Source of the DNA: Serinicoccus chungangensis
Lineage (GTDB): Bacteria > Actinomycetota > Actinomycetes > Actinomycetales > Dermatophilaceae
DNA length: 64,000 nucleotides
Direction of reading: 5' to 3'
NCBI RefSeq assembly: GCF_001483745.1
Contig: NZ_LQBL01000028.1
Span: 538,379-602,378 of the forward strand
The notes below the pieces were generated by a model. The model saw nothing but the letters and a program-made list of their open reading frames with translations. It was not told where the DNA came from and did no database searches. Shown piece after piece: positions 8,881 to 17,090 of the stretch. Both the position numbers and the translations under genes were made by a program. Each line of letters opens with the position of its first letter. Positions within the stretch are counted from its first letter, which is position 1.

Positions 8881-8936
8881 CCGGTGCGGTCTGGGCCTCG
8901 CACCGGACCCCGGGGGCAAGGCGGTTCTGCCCCGGG
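8881..8936. terminator. Tandem hairpins downstream of degV
   Basis: CCGGTGC (8881-8887) pairs with GCACCGG (8900-8906). A second stem pairs CCCGGGG-(G)-CA (8909-8918) with TGCCCCGGG (8928-8936). They lie 15 bp after the degV stop, before the comEA promoter. Confidence 0.5.
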
Positions 8937-8950
8937 CGGCAGCAGCGGCC

Positions 8951-9811
8951 TCAGCCGGCGTCGGCCACCACGACCCCGAGGGTGCCCGGGCCGGTGTGCA
9001 CGCCCAGGCTGGGGTCCAGGGGCAGCACGAGCGGGTCGAGAGCCAGCCGCTGCCCCAGACGGCCCGCCAGCCCGGCGGCGGCCTCCTGGGCGTCCAGCTC
9101 GTGCACGGCCAGCCGCGGCCTCCCGCCCGTGGCGCGCATGCGCCCGACCGCGTCGTCCACCAGCGCCTCCAGCCGGGCGAGCGCCTTGCCCCGGGTCCGC
9201 ACCCGCTCGGCGAGCACCACCTCCCCGTCGGCCACGGTCAGCAGCGGCTTGATGGCCAGCGCCGACCCGAGCACGGCCTGCGACCGGCCGAGCCGGCCGC
9301 CGCGCCGCAGGTGCTCGAGGGTGTCGACGTAGAACCACGCGCTCGCCCCGGCCAGCCGACGGTGCACCAGGGCCTCGACCTCCGTCAGGCTCGCTCCGTC
9401 CGCCGCCAGCGCCGCGGCGTCCTGAGCGGCCCAGCCGAGCGTCATACCGACCGTGCGGGAGTCCAGCACCCGCACGTCCACCTCGTCCGCCACCTCCGCC
9501 GCGGCGAGCCGGGCGGCCTCCACCGTCCCGCTCACCCTGCCGGACAGGTGCACGGACACGACGGCCCGGCAACCGGTACGACCCACCAGCTCGCGGTATG
9601 CCTCGACGAACTCCCCCGGCGACACCCGGCTGGTCGAGACGCCGACCCGGTGCGTGGCCGGGCGCAGGGCCTCGACCACCTCCGCGTGCCCGACCTCGCG
9701 GGTGTCCCCGCGCCGTCCGGCGACCATGACGTGCAACGGGACCACCGACAGCGCCCGCCCGGCCCCGGGGGGCAGGCAGCTGGCGCTGTCGGTGACGAGG
9801 GCGACGTCCAT
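8951..9811 (-). CDS. DegV family fatty-acid-binding protein
   Basis: 286 residues from the ATG at 9811, 13 bp after the leuS stop and probably co-transcribed with it. DegV hallmarks are VTDSASCLPP at the N-terminus, the lipid-contacting VSTSRVSPGEF loop, VSVHLSGRVSGTVEAARLAA and the ALAIKPLL segment. Family members bind long-chain fatty acids in a deep cleft; some serve as FakB, the acyl carrier for fatty-acid kinase. No kinase gene is nearby, so a role in lipid uptake is possible but unproven. Confidence 0.88.
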   Translation of the reverse strand: MDVALVTDSASCLPPGAGRALSVVPLHVMVAGRRGDTREVGHAEVVEALRPATHRVGVSTSRVSPGEFVEAYRELVGRTGCRAVVSVHLSGRVSGTVEAARLAAAEVADEVDVRVLDSRTVGMTLGWAAQDAAALAADGASLTEVEALVHRRLAGASAWFYVDTLEHLRRGGRLGRSQAVLGSALAIKPLLTVADGEVVLAERVRTRGKALARLEALVDDAVGRMRATGGRPRLAVHELDAQEAAAGLAGRLGQRLALDPLVLPLDPSLGVHTGPGTLGVVVADAG

Positions 9812-9824
9812 GGTCGGAGCGGGC

Positions 9825-12752
9825 TCAGACGACGATGTTGACCAGGCTCGGGGCCCGCACGACGACCTTGCGCACGGGCGCCCCGTCGAGGAAGCGCTGC
9901 ACCTTCTCGCTGCCCAGCGCCAGCGCCTCGAGGTCGGCCTCGGAGATGTCGGCCGCGACGTCGAGCCGGTCGCGCACCTTCCCCTTGACCTGCACCACCG
10001 CCGTCACCGAGTCCTCCACGAGCAGAGCCGGGTCGGCCTGCGGGAAGGGCGCGTAGGTCAGGTCCTCGTGCCCGAGCCGCTCCCACAGCTCGGCGGCCAG
10101 GTGCGGGGCCACCGGAGCCACCATCTGCACCAGCGGCTCCACGGCTGCCCGGGGCACGGTGTCCAGCTTGGTCAGCAGGTTGTTGAGCTCGATCATCCGG
10201 GCGATCGCCGTGTTGGTGCGCAGGGCGGCGTAGTCCGACCCCACCGCGTCGATGGTCCGGTGCAGCGCCTTGGCCAGCGCCGGGCTCAGCGCCTCCTCGG
10301 TCACCGTCACCTCGCCGGTGTCCTCGTCCACGACGTTGCGCCACAGGCGCTGGAGGAAGCGCTGGCTGCCGACGACGGCGCGGGTCTCCCAGGGGCGGTA
10401 CTGCTCCAGCGGCCCCATGCTCATCTCGTAGACCCGGAAGGTGTCCGCCCCGAACTGCTCGACCATCTCGTCGGGGGTGACGACGTTCTTGAGCGACTTG
10501 CCCATCTTGCCGTACTCCTGGGTGACCGGCTGGCCGTGCCAGGTGAACGTCGAGGGCCCTCCGTCGGAGGAGGTGTGCTCCTCCACCTCCGCCGCGGGCA
10601 CGGGGAAGCCGCGGTCGTCACGGTAGACGTAGGCCTCGATCATGCCCTGGTTGATGAGGCGCCGGAACGGCTCCTCGCTGCTCACGTGGCCCAGGTCGAA
10701 GAGGACCTTGTGCCAGAAGCGGGCGTAGAGCAGGTGCAGCACGGCGTGCTCCACCCCGCCGACGTAGAGGTCGACCCCGCCCGGGTCGACGGCACCCTCC
10801 GGGGCCCCCGGGACGGTCTGCTCACGGGGACCGATCCAGTAGCCCTCCACCTCCGGGTCGACCGGCGCCGCGGTGTTCTCCGGGTCCAGGTAGCGCAGGT
10901 AGTACCAGCACGACCCGGCCCAGTTCGGCATGGTGTTGGTCTCGCGGCGCACCGGCACCGGACCCCGCCCGTCGCCGAGGTCCATCGTCGTGTGCACCCA
11001 GTCGGTCGCTCGGGCCAGGGGCGCCTCCGGCTCGGAGTCGGCGTCGTCGGCCTCGAAGGTGCGCGGCGCGTAGTCGGGCACGTCCGGCAGGGTGACCGGC
11101 AGCTGGTCGTCGGGGACGGCGTGGGCCACGCCGTCCTCGTCCCAGACCAGGGGGAAGGGCTCGCCCCAGTAGCGCTGCCGGCTGAACAGCCAGTCGCGCA
11201 GCCGGTAGGTCACGGTCGCGCGACCGCGGCCGGTCTGCTCCAACCAGGCGATGATCCGCTCCTTGGCGTCCTCGACCCCCAGCCCGTCCAGGCTGATCTC
11301 GTCGTTGGCCGAGTTGATCGCCGGGCCCTCCCCGGTGAACGCCTGGTCCTCCGGGTGGTCCGGCGTCGGCTGCACCGTGCGCACGACCGGTAGGTCGAAG
11401 GCCCGAGCGAAGTCCCAGTCGCGCTCGTCCTGCCCGGGCACCGCCATGATGGCGCCGGTCCCGTAGCCCATGAGCACGTAGTCGGCCACGAAGACCGGCA
11501 CGGGTGCACCGGTGACGGGGTTCGTCGCCCAGGCGCCGCTGAAGACGCCGGACTTCGCCTTGCCCTCGGTCTGGCGCTCGACGTCGCTCTTGGCCGCGGC
11601 CTGCCGCTGGTATGCCGTGACCGCCTCGCGCGGGGTCGAGGCGCCCGCGGTCCACGCGTCCTGGGTGCCGGCGGGCCAGGCCTCGGGCACGATCTGCGCG
11701 ACGAGCGGGTGCTCGGGCGCCACCACCATGAAGGTGGCCCCGAAGAGGGTGTCGGGCCGGGTGGTGAAGACCTCCAGCGACGCCTCCCCCCCGGTCGTCG
11801 TCGGGACCGGGAAGGCGACCTGCGCGCCGGTCGAGCGACCGATCCAGTTGCGCTGCATGAGGCGCACCCGCTCCGGCCAGTCCAACCGGTCCAGGTCGTC
11901 GGTGAGGCGGTCGGCGTACGCGGTGATCCGCATCATCCACTGCGACAGGTTGCGCTTGAAGACGGGCAGGTCGCCCCGCTCGGACCGGCCGTCGGCGGTG
12001 ACCTCCTCGTTCGCCAGCACGGTGCCCAGACCGGGGCACCAGTTGACCGGCGCCGCCGAGACGTAGGCCAGCCGGTAGCCGTCCAGCACCCGCGCCTGCT
12101 CGGCCGGGGAGAGCTCACCCCACGGACGACCGCCGGGGACCTCGCGGCGGCCGTCGGCGAACTGCTCGACGAGCTCGCGGATCGGCCGGGCCCGGCCCGG
12201 CGCGCTCTGCCCCGACCCCGGTCGAGGGTCCGCCTCCGGGTCGTACCACGCGTCGTGGATCTGCTGAAAGATCCACTGCGTCCAGCGCACGTAACCGGGG
12301 TCGATGGTGGCGAAGGTGCGCCGGGGCTCGTGCGAGAGCCCGATCATCCGCATCTGCCGGCGGTAGGTCGACATCGCCTCCTCGGTCGTCACCCGGGGGT
12401 GCTGCCCGGTCTGCACGGCATAGTGCTCCGCCGGCAGCCCGAAGGCGTCGAACCCCATGGCGTAGAGGACGTTGGCGCCGGTCGTGCGCAGGAACCGTGC
12501 GTGGACGTCGGTCGCGACGTAACCGAGCGGGTGCCCGACGTGCATCCCGGCACCGGAGGGGTAGGGGAACATGTCCATGACCACCCGGTGCCCACGCCCC
12601 TCGGCGAGCCGCGGGTCCTCCGGCGTCGCCCAGGGGCCGGCCGGGTTGGCCGAGGCGAAGGTGTCCTCCCGCTCCCACCGGTCCTGCCAGCGGCCCTCGA
12701 TGCGGCCGGCCAGCTCGGCGGTGTAGCGGTGCTGGGGGGTGCGCTCGCTCAT
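9825..12752 (-). CDS. leuS: Leucyl-tRNA synthetase
   Basis: 975 residues, starting [14 protein letters not shown], slightly long as in other actinobacterial LeuRS. Class I signatures are present: the HIGH-type motif in [16 protein letters not shown] and the KMSKS-type loop as [10 protein letters not shown]. The CP1 editing domain lies between them, with [20 protein letters not shown]. It charges tRNA-Leu with leucine. A leader peptide with three consecutive Leu codons and a terminator precede it, so expression should respond to leucyl-tRNA supply. Confidence 0.97.
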   Translation of the reverse strand: MSERTPQHRYTAELAGRIEGRWQDRWEREDTFASANPAGPWATPEDPRLAEGRGHRVVMDMFPYPSGAGMHVGHPLGYVATDVHARFLRTTGANVLYAMGFDAFGLPAEHYAVQTGQHPRVTTEEAMSTYRRQMRMIGLSHEPRRTFATIDPGYVRWTQWIFQQIHDAWYDPEADPRPGSGQSAPGRARPIRELVEQFADGRREVPGGRPWGELSPAEQARVLDGYRLAYVSAAPVNWCPGLGTVLANEEVTADGRSERGDLPVFKRNLSQWMMRITAYADRLTDDLDRLDWPERVRLMQRNWIGRSTGAQVAFPVPTTTGGEASLEVFTTRPDTLFGATFMVVAPEHPLVAQIVPEAWPAGTQDAWTAGASTPREAVTAYQRQAAAKSDVERQTEGKAKSGVFSGAWATNPVTGAPVPVFVADYVLMGYGTGAIMAVPGQDERDWDFARAFDLPVVRTVQPTPDHPEDQAFTGEGPAINSANDEISLDGLGVEDAKERIIAWLEQTGRGRATVTYRLRDWLFSRQRYWGEPFPLVWDEDGVAHAVPDDQLPVTLPDVPDYAPRTFEADDADSEPEAPLARATDWVHTTMDLGDGRGPVPVRRETNTMPNWAGSCWYYLRYLDPENTAAPVDPEVEGYWIGPREQTVPGAPEGAVDPGGVDLYVGGVEHAVLHLLYARFWHKVLFDLGHVSSEEPFRRLINQGMIEAYVYRDDRGFPVPAAEVEEHTSSDGGPSTFTWHGQPVTQEYGKMGKSLKNVVTPDEMVEQFGADTFRVYEMSMGPLEQYRPWETRAVVGSQRFLQRLWRNVVDEDTGEVTVTEEALSPALAKALHRTIDAVGSDYAALRTNTAIARMIELNNLLTKLDTVPRAAVEPLVQMVAPVAPHLAAELWERLGHEDLTYAPFPQADPALLVEDSVTAVVQVKGKVRDRLDVAADISEADLEALALGSEKVQRFLDGAPVRKVVVRAPSLVNIVV

Positions 12753-12805
12753 CGTGTGCTCTCGTCTCGTTCTCGCTGCGTGGTCCTCGTCGTGCCCGGT
12801 GCAGA

Positions 12806-12830
12806 CAAAAGCCCCTCACGCAGGAGGGGC
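12806..12830 (-). terminator. Attenuator terminator in the leuS leader
   Basis: On the minus strand GCCCCTC pairs with GAGGGGC around a 6-base loop and is followed at once by TTTTG. This is one of the few U-tailed intrinsic terminators in the window. It lies between the Leu leader peptide and leuS, 53 bp before the leuS start. Confidence 0.8.
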
Positions 12831-12831
12831 T

Positions 12832-12916
12832 GGCCGCGCTCGCAGATCGGTCGTCTGCTCAGCGCGGCCCGGTCAGGAGGAGCTCGCCGCCGGTCGACAT
12901 GGTGCAGCCCATGCTA
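12832..12916 (-). promoter_or_regulatory. leuS leader: promoter -10 and pause hairpin
   Basis: The -10 TAGCAT (12911-12916, minus strand) would start transcription about 3 bases before the leader ATG at 12900. Next comes a stem that covers the end of the leader ORF and its stop: GGCCGCGC (12862-12869) pairs with GCGCGGCC (12832-12839), enclosing a second stem, GCAGA with TCTGC (12842-12858). A ribosome stalled on the Leu codons would cover the 5' arm. GAGCTCCTC in the leader can also pair, with two G-U pairs, with the 3' arm of the terminator. Confidence 0.6.
12859..12900 (-). CDS. leuL: leuS leader peptide, 13 residues with Leu-Leu-Leu
   Basis: A mini-ORF encoding MSTGGELLLTGPR followed by TGA. 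Three consecutive Leu codons (CTC CTC CTG) occupy positions 7-9. It starts almost at the predicted transcription start, so it is nearly leaderless. When leucyl-tRNA is scarce the ribosome should stall here, altering the downstream fold so that the terminator at 12806-12830 is avoided and leuS is read through. Leader-peptide attenuation of leucine genes is an established mechanism in actinobacteria; this instance is read directly from the sequence and is not experimentally confirmed. Confidence 0.75.
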   Translation of the reverse strand: MSTGGELLLTGPR

Positions 12917-12960
12917 GCGCAGCGGGCGTCCACCCCGTGGGGGGTGGACGCCCGCTGCGC
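12917..12960. terminator. Perfect 20-bp hairpin after rpsT
   Basis: Two perfectly complementary 20-base arms (12917-12936 and 12941-12960) flank a GTGG loop. It begins 20 bp after the rpsT stop and abuts the leuS -10 box. There is no U-tract. The position suits a strong factor-assisted terminator insulating rpsT from the leuS attenuator. Confidence 0.75.
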
Positions 12961-12979
12961 AGCCCGGGTCGAGCCTCGC

Positions 12980-13246
12980 TCAGCCCCCGAGCGCGTTGAA
13001 GCGCTTGGCCATGGCCGACTTCTTGTTGGCGGCCTGGTTCTGGTGGATGACGCCCTTGGTGACCGCCTTGTCCAGCTTGCGGGAGGCGGCGTGCAGCGCG
13101 TCCGAGGCCTTGCTGGTGTCACCGCTGTCGGCGGCCTCGCGGAACTTGCGCATGAAGGTGCGCAGCTCGGACTTGTGCGCGCGGTTGCGCTCCGTGCGGG
13201 CCGCGTTGGTCTTGACGCGCTTGATCTGGCTCTTGATGTTTGCCAC
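12980..13246 (-). CDS. rpsT: 30S ribosomal protein S20
   Basis: 88 residues from a GTG at 13246 with AGGAAG 7 bp upstream. The sequence is typical of bS20: [35 protein letters not shown], and [15 protein letters not shown] at the end. It binds 16S rRNA in the small subunit. It is transcribed alone, with its own promoter near 13398-13427 and a strong hairpin behind it. Confidence 0.97.
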   Translation of the reverse strand: MANIKSQIKRVKTNAARTERNRAHKSELRTFMRKFREAADSGDTSKASDALHAASRKLDKAVTKGVIHQNQAANKKSAMAKRFNALGG

Positions 13247-13397
13247 TGAGAACTTCCTGGTCAGTCGTTGGTCAGATGTCGTGAGGGCGACGCCCGCGCG
13301 GGGCGAACTGGCGTGGGGATACCTGGCGATGCCCGGTGCGCGGGATGGTGCGGATGGTCCTGCGAGCGCGCACGACCGAGCGCGCACGCAACGGCCA

Positions 13398-13427
13398 AGG
13401 CTAGCAGCGCGAGGGCGCCCCGCCCAA
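13398..13427 (-). promoter_or_regulatory. rpsT promoter
   Basis: On the minus strand, -35 TTGGGC (13422-13427) and -10 TAGCCT (13398-13403) are separated by 18 bp. Transcription from about 13390 gives a roughly 145-base leader before rpsT, long enough for structure; autoregulation by S20 is possible but not demonstrable here. Confidence 0.5.
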
Positions 13428-13437
13428 GTCGCGCCGG

Positions 13438-14412
13438 TCAGCCGTTGCGCTGCCGGCAGACCTCCAGCACCGCGCGCTCCACGGCATACTCCGGGCTGCG
13501 GACGCTCGCCTCCGTCCGGATGCCGCCCTTGACGTCGACATCGGCCTGCGCGACGGCCTGGATCGCCCGGCCCAGACGCTCGCCGTCCCAGCCCTGGCTG
13601 ACCCGTCGAGCAGCGTCCACCTGCCAGGGGGCCATGCCGAGGTCGCGGGCGAGCTGGGCCGACCCGCCGCGCCCGGCGGAGGCCACCTTGCCGACCTGAC
13701 GCAGCTGCATCGCCAGCACCGCCACGATGGGCACCGGGTCCAGACCCCCGAGCATGACGTGCCGGAGCAGGGCCATCGCGGTCGCCTCGTCGCCCGCGAG
13801 GGCCGCCTCGGCGACCCGGAAGCCGGTCGTCTCGACCTTCTCGCCGTAGTAGGTGGTGACGTCGTCGACCTCCACGAGGCCCTCGACGTCCCGGATGAGC
13901 TGCTCGCACGCCGCGGCCAGCTCGCGCAGGTCCTTGCCGACCGCGAGCACCAGGGCCCCGACGGCCTCCGGCGCGATCTTGCGCCGGGCGTCCCGGAACT
14001 CCCCGGTGACGAACTCGTGCTTGTCCCGATCGGTCTTGACGGCCTTGGCCTCGACGACCCTGGCGCCCCCCTTCCGCAGGGCGTCCAGCACCCGCTTGCC
14101 GCGGTTGCCCGACTTGTGCCGCACGACCAGGGTGACCGCGTCGGCGGGCTGCTCGAGGTAGCCGACCAGGTCCTCGACCAGCGCGTCGTCGGCCTCGTCC
14201 ATGTCGTGGACGACGATGACGCTCCAGCCACCGAAGAGGCTGGGGCTCGCGTGGACCAGCAGCTCGCCGGCCTGGTAGCTCGACGGGTGCACGCGGACCA
14301 CCTCCGCGTCCGGCTCGGAGGCCCGCACGGCGGCCAGGATCGAGTCGACGCCGCGCTCGGCCCGCAGCTCCTCGGGGCCGGTGATGAGCGCCAGGGGCGG
14401 CGGCCCGCTCAC
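13438..14412 (-). CDS. holA: DNA polymerase III subunit delta
   Basis: 324 residues from the GTG at 14412, which overlaps the upstream stop as GTGA. HolA features are visible: [21 protein letters not shown] at the N-terminus, [24 protein letters not shown], and the C-terminal helical bundle with [21 protein letters not shown]. Delta is the wrench of the clamp loader and opens the sliding clamp. The comEA-comEC-holA-rpsT cluster of many bacteria is split here by leuS and degV. Confidence 0.92.
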   Translation of the reverse strand: MSGPPPLALITGPEELRAERGVDSILAAVRASEPDAEVVRVHPSSYQAGELLVHASPSLFGGWSVIVVHDMDEADDALVEDLVGYLEQPADAVTLVVRHKSGNRGKRVLDALRKGGARVVEAKAVKTDRDKHEFVTGEFRDARRKIAPEAVGALVLAVGKDLRELAAACEQLIRDVEGLVEVDDVTTYYGEKVETTGFRVAEAALAGDEATAMALLRHVMLGGLDPVPIVAVLAMQLRQVGKVASAGRGGSAQLARDLGMAPWQVDAARRVSQGWDGERLGRAIQAVAQADVDVKGGIRTEASVRSPEYAVERAVLEVCRQRNG

Positions 14413-14834
14413 CGGTCGTCCTCGGTGCCGGGAGGCCCCCACGCGCCCAGCTCGAGCCACCCCCGGTCCACGCGGGCGGGACGCACGCGCCGCACGGCGG
14501 CCACCGGCAGCGGTCCGTAGAGATGGGGGAAGCGCTCGGAGCCGGGATCGGCAGGATCCCCTGGCTCGACGCGGACCTCCACCTCGTGCCGGGCGAGCAC
14601 CTCCGGGTCGATCTCGAGCACCAGCAGGGGCTCGCTCACCCCGGCGTACAGCGCACGGGCGACGCCGGGCAGCTGCTCGGGACGGCTTGCGTGGATGAAG
14701 CCGACCTCCGCCAGCCCGGCGCCGCGGGTGGACCGGTCATAGCTCCCGGAGCGCAGCGCCCGCTCCCAGTCGGTCTCCTCGGCGAGGTGCCACAGCGCCT
14801 CGGCGGCGTCCCCCGGCTGCTCCTGCTCGCTCAT
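14409..14834 (-). CDS. DUF952 domain protein
   Basis: 141 residues from the ATG at 14834, which lies 7 bp after a -10-like CAGAGT (14842-14847, minus strand). The DUF952 core is present: [46 protein letters not shown] and [17 protein letters not shown]. The fold resembles small ADP-ribosyl-transfer or RNA-end domains, but no activity is established. It is translationally coupled to holA through a GTGA overlap. Confidence 0.8.
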   Translation of the reverse strand: MSEQEQPGDAAEALWHLAEETDWERALRSGSYDRSTRGAGLAEVGFIHASRPEQLPGVARALYAGVSEPLLVLEIDPEVLARHEVEVRVEPGDPADPGSERFPHLYGPLPVAAVRRVRPARVDRGWLELGAWGPPGTEDDR

Positions 14835-14880
14835 GGGTGCCACTCTGCCACGCGGGTCGGACACACCAGGCAGGCTCGCG

Positions 14881-15636
14881 TCACGCCCCGACGGGGGGCA
14901 GCGCGGCGCGGGCCCAGACCTGGCCGCCGGCCGTCACCACGAGCACCTCGGCGACGTCCTCGCGCAGGACCGCGGCGTTCATCTCGCAGTCGAGCGGGTC
15001 ACGGGTGCCGAGGAAGCTGCCCGAGCCGGTCCGCCCGCCGGAGCGGTCGACGAGCACGACGTCGTAGACCTCGCCCGGCTGGGCGCCGTCGACGACCCAG
15101 ACCGTCTCGGTGCCCCAGGTGTGGGCGATGACCCCGAGGTCGACCTCGGCCCCCGATGCCGTGTCCTGCACCGTCGCCCGTTCGAGCGCGCCGAGCGTGC
15201 CCGGGTCCCCCTCCGGGGTGCCGGGGCGCAGTCGACGCACGACGTCCTGTCCCACCGCGCCGGTCGCGACCAACCCGGCCGCCGCCAGCCCGAAGAGGGC
15301 CCGCCGGCCGGGACGGGCGCGCTCGAGGTCCCGGCGCGGCGTCCCCGACCCGGCCGCGACGCCCGACCCGGCCGGCCCGTCCTCCTCGGAGGCGATCTGC
15401 TCCTTGGCCCGGCGCAGCACCGCCGAGGACGGTGTCAGAGCCAGCGCCTGCTCGTCCCAGCCGTCGAGCTGCTGCACGGCCTCCAGGGTGGCCCGGAGCT
15501 GGGCGATCTCCTCGTCGACGGTCGGGTCCGCGGCACGCAGGGCGTCCAGCCGCTGCCGCCGGACGTCGTCCAGGGACCCCTCGGCCGCGGCGAGCACCAG
15601 CTCCTCCCGGTCGCCCTCAGGCGTCGTCACGGTCAT
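14881..15636 (-). CDS. Anti-sigma factor, RskA-like
   Basis: 251 residues from the start at 15636, overlapping the end of the sigma gene by 20 bp. An N-terminal cytosolic sigma-binding region (about 1-105) is followed by a single membrane helix near RRALFGLAAAGLVATGAVG. An extracytoplasmic domain follows with the RskA-type ending (DYDVVLVD-like VYDVVLVDRSGGRTGSG). It lacks an HxxxCxxC zinc motif. It should hold the adjacent ECF sigma factor inactive until proteolysed at the membrane. Confidence 0.82.
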   Translation of the reverse strand: MTVTTPEGDREELVLAAAEGSLDDVRRQRLDALRAADPTVDEEIAQLRATLEAVQQLDGWDEQALALTPSSAVLRRAKEQIASEEDGPAGSGVAAGSGTPRRDLERARPGRRALFGLAAAGLVATGAVGQDVVRRLRPGTPEGDPGTLGALERATVQDTASGAEVDLGVIAHTWGTETVWVVDGAQPGEVYDVVLVDRSGGRTGSGSFLGTRDPLDCEMNAAVLREDVAEVLVVTAGGQVWARAALPPVGA

Positions 15637-16186
15637 CCTCCTCGGTGAGCATCCCGCGCAGGGCGCGCAGGGCGTAGTACATCCGGCTGCGCAGCGTCCC
15701 CACCGCGACGCCGGTCCGCTCGGACAGCTCGTCGTAGGTCAGCCCGCGCACCTGCACCTCCACGACGACCTGGCGGTGCTCGGGGCTGAGCCGGGACAGC
15801 CCCGCCAGCAGGGTGACCCGGTCGGCCACCTGGGAGTCCACCCCCGGCTGCGGTGCCGACTCGGGCGGAGCGGCCCGCACCTCCACGGGCCGCCGCGACC
15901 GCGCCCGGGCGCTGTCGATGATGACGCGCCGGGCGATGGCGATGAGCCAGGTGCGCTCCGAGCCGCGCTCGGCGCGGAAGGTGTCCCGGGCGCGCCAGGC
16001 CCGCACCAGGGTCTCGTGCACGCAGTCCTCGGCGGCGTGCCGGTCACCGAGGGCGTTGACCGCGACGCCGAGCAGCAGCGACCCGTGCTCGTCGAAGGCG
16101 CGGGCGACGTCGAAGTCCCGTCGGCTCAGCGGTCTCGCCTCCCGTGGCGCAGCGCGGTCCAGCACAGTGAGACCGGCCGTGGTCAT
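15617..16186 (-). CDS. ECF-family RNA polymerase sigma factor (SigK-like)
   Basis: 189 residues from the ATG at 16186 with AGGAGGGAG upstream. Region 2 reads LLLGVAVNALGDRHAAEDCVHETLVRAWRARDTF...RTWLIAIARRVIID, and region 4 reads LSPEHRQVVVEVQVRGLTYDELSERTGVAVGTLRSRMYYALRALR. Pairing with an RskA-like anti-sigma and divergence from a secreted protein parallels mycobacterial SigK-RskA, which drives secreted antigen genes. Its promoter carries the same motif as that of the divergent CHRD gene, indicating autoregulation. Confidence 0.9.
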   Translation of the reverse strand: MTTAGLTVLDRAAPREARPLSRRDFDVARAFDEHGSLLLGVAVNALGDRHAAEDCVHETLVRAWRARDTFRAERGSERTWLIAIARRVIIDSARARSRRPVEVRAAPPESAPQPGVDSQVADRVTLLAGLSRLSPEHRQVVVEVQVRGLTYDELSERTGVAVGTLRSRMYYALRALRGMLTEEDDRDDA

Positions 16187-16213
16187 GGTCCACTCCCTCC
16201 TGCTGTCGTCGGA

Positions 16214-16244
16214 GGGGTATACGTCGGCGGGGTCCGCGACGTTC
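16214..16244 (-). promoter_or_regulatory. ECF-type promoter of the sigma operon
   Basis: Read on the minus strand: CGAAC, 14 bases, then CGACGTATACCCC. The layout and bases are nearly identical to the promoter at 16278-16308 facing the other way. The -10 region starts 28 bp upstream of the sigma start codon. Confidence 0.7.
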
Positions 16245-16277
16245 GACCAGTCTCGCAAAACGACCTCGGGTCGCCGT

Positions 16278-16308
16278 GAACGCGGGGAGGTGTGGCGACG
16301 TATACCCC
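16278..16308 (+). promoter_or_regulatory. ECF-type promoter of the CHRD gene
   Basis: TGAAC (GAAC at 16278-16281), exactly 14 bases, then CGACGTATACCCC (16296-16308). It matches the promoter of the divergent sigma gene in spacing and in the 13-base -10 block, so both are probably read by the same ECF sigma. Confidence 0.7.
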
Positions 16309-16352
16309 TGCACACCGGCCCTGAAGCGGGGCCGACCACGATGGGAGTCAGC

Positions 16353-17075
16353 ATGAGCACGACGACGAACACCGCCCGTCCGACCCGCCGCGGCCTGACC
16401 GCCACCGCGGGTGGCCTCGGCGCCCTCGCGCTGGTGGCCGCCGGCACCCTCCCGGCCTCCGCCGAGACCGAGGTCGACATGCCCGACACGTTCACCTCCG
16501 CCTTCTCGGTGACCGCCACGCCGGAGAACGTCGTGGACGGCGAGGGCAACCCCGCGCCCGGCGAGGAGGGCGCCATGGGGATGTTCACCTTCATGATCAA
16601 CTCCGACGAGGAGATCATCTGCTACGACATCGAGCTCACCGGCGTCACCGGCGAGTACGACAGCCCCGCCAAGACGGCCACGCACATCCACCAGGCGAAC
16701 GCCGGCGAGGGCGGCCCGCCGCGCCTGGCCTTCCCGAACCCGACCGGTGACGGGGACGTGCGCACCAGCGCGGGCTGCCTGCAGGGCCCCTTCACCACCG
16801 GGCTCGAGGGCGACGACGGCAACGACACCGGCGAGGGCTTCTCGCTGGCCGAGATCGAGGCCAACCCGGCCGGCTTCTCCGCCGACACCCACACCTCCGA
16901 GTTCCTGCCCGGCGCCGTGCGCGGTCAGCTGCAGGAGATCCCGGTGGGCGGCGCGGAGACCGGCGGCGAGGCCCCCGGCACCGGCGACCCGATGCTCATC
17001 GGTCTCGGTGCGGGTGTCATGGCGCTCGGCCTCGGCGGCGCCGTGCTGGCCGCCCGCGGGCGTCGTCAGCACTGA
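16353..17075 (+). CDS. Secreted/anchored CHRD domain protein
   Basis: 240 residues from the ATG at 16353 (GGGAG 5 bp upstream). A twin-Arg-like RRGLTATAGG precedes a signal peptide ending LPASA-ET. The CHRD core includes MFTFMINSDEEIICYDIEL and THIHQANAGEGGPPRLAF, with a cysteine pair (ICYD and GCLQ). After the domain, a Gly/Pro stretch (EAPGTGDP) leads to a C-terminal membrane helix and RGRRQH, resembling a sortase-type anchor with a non-canonical motif. CHRD domains occur in extracellular proteins of unclear function. The promoter predicts control by the divergent ECF sigma. Confidence 0.85.
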   Translation: MSTTTNTARPTRRGLTATAGGLGALALVAAGTLPASAETEVDMPDTFTSAFSVTATPENVVDGEGNPAPGEEGAMGMFTFMINSDEEIICYDIELTGVTGEYDSPAKTATHIHQANAGEGGPPRLAFPNPTGDGDVRTSAGCLQGPFTTGLEGDDGNDTGEGFSLAEIEANPAGFSADTHTSEFLPGAVRGQLQEIPVGGAETGGEAPGTGDPMLIGLGAGVMALGLGGAVLAARGRRQH

Positions 17076-17090
17076 CCGGCACCCCCACGG

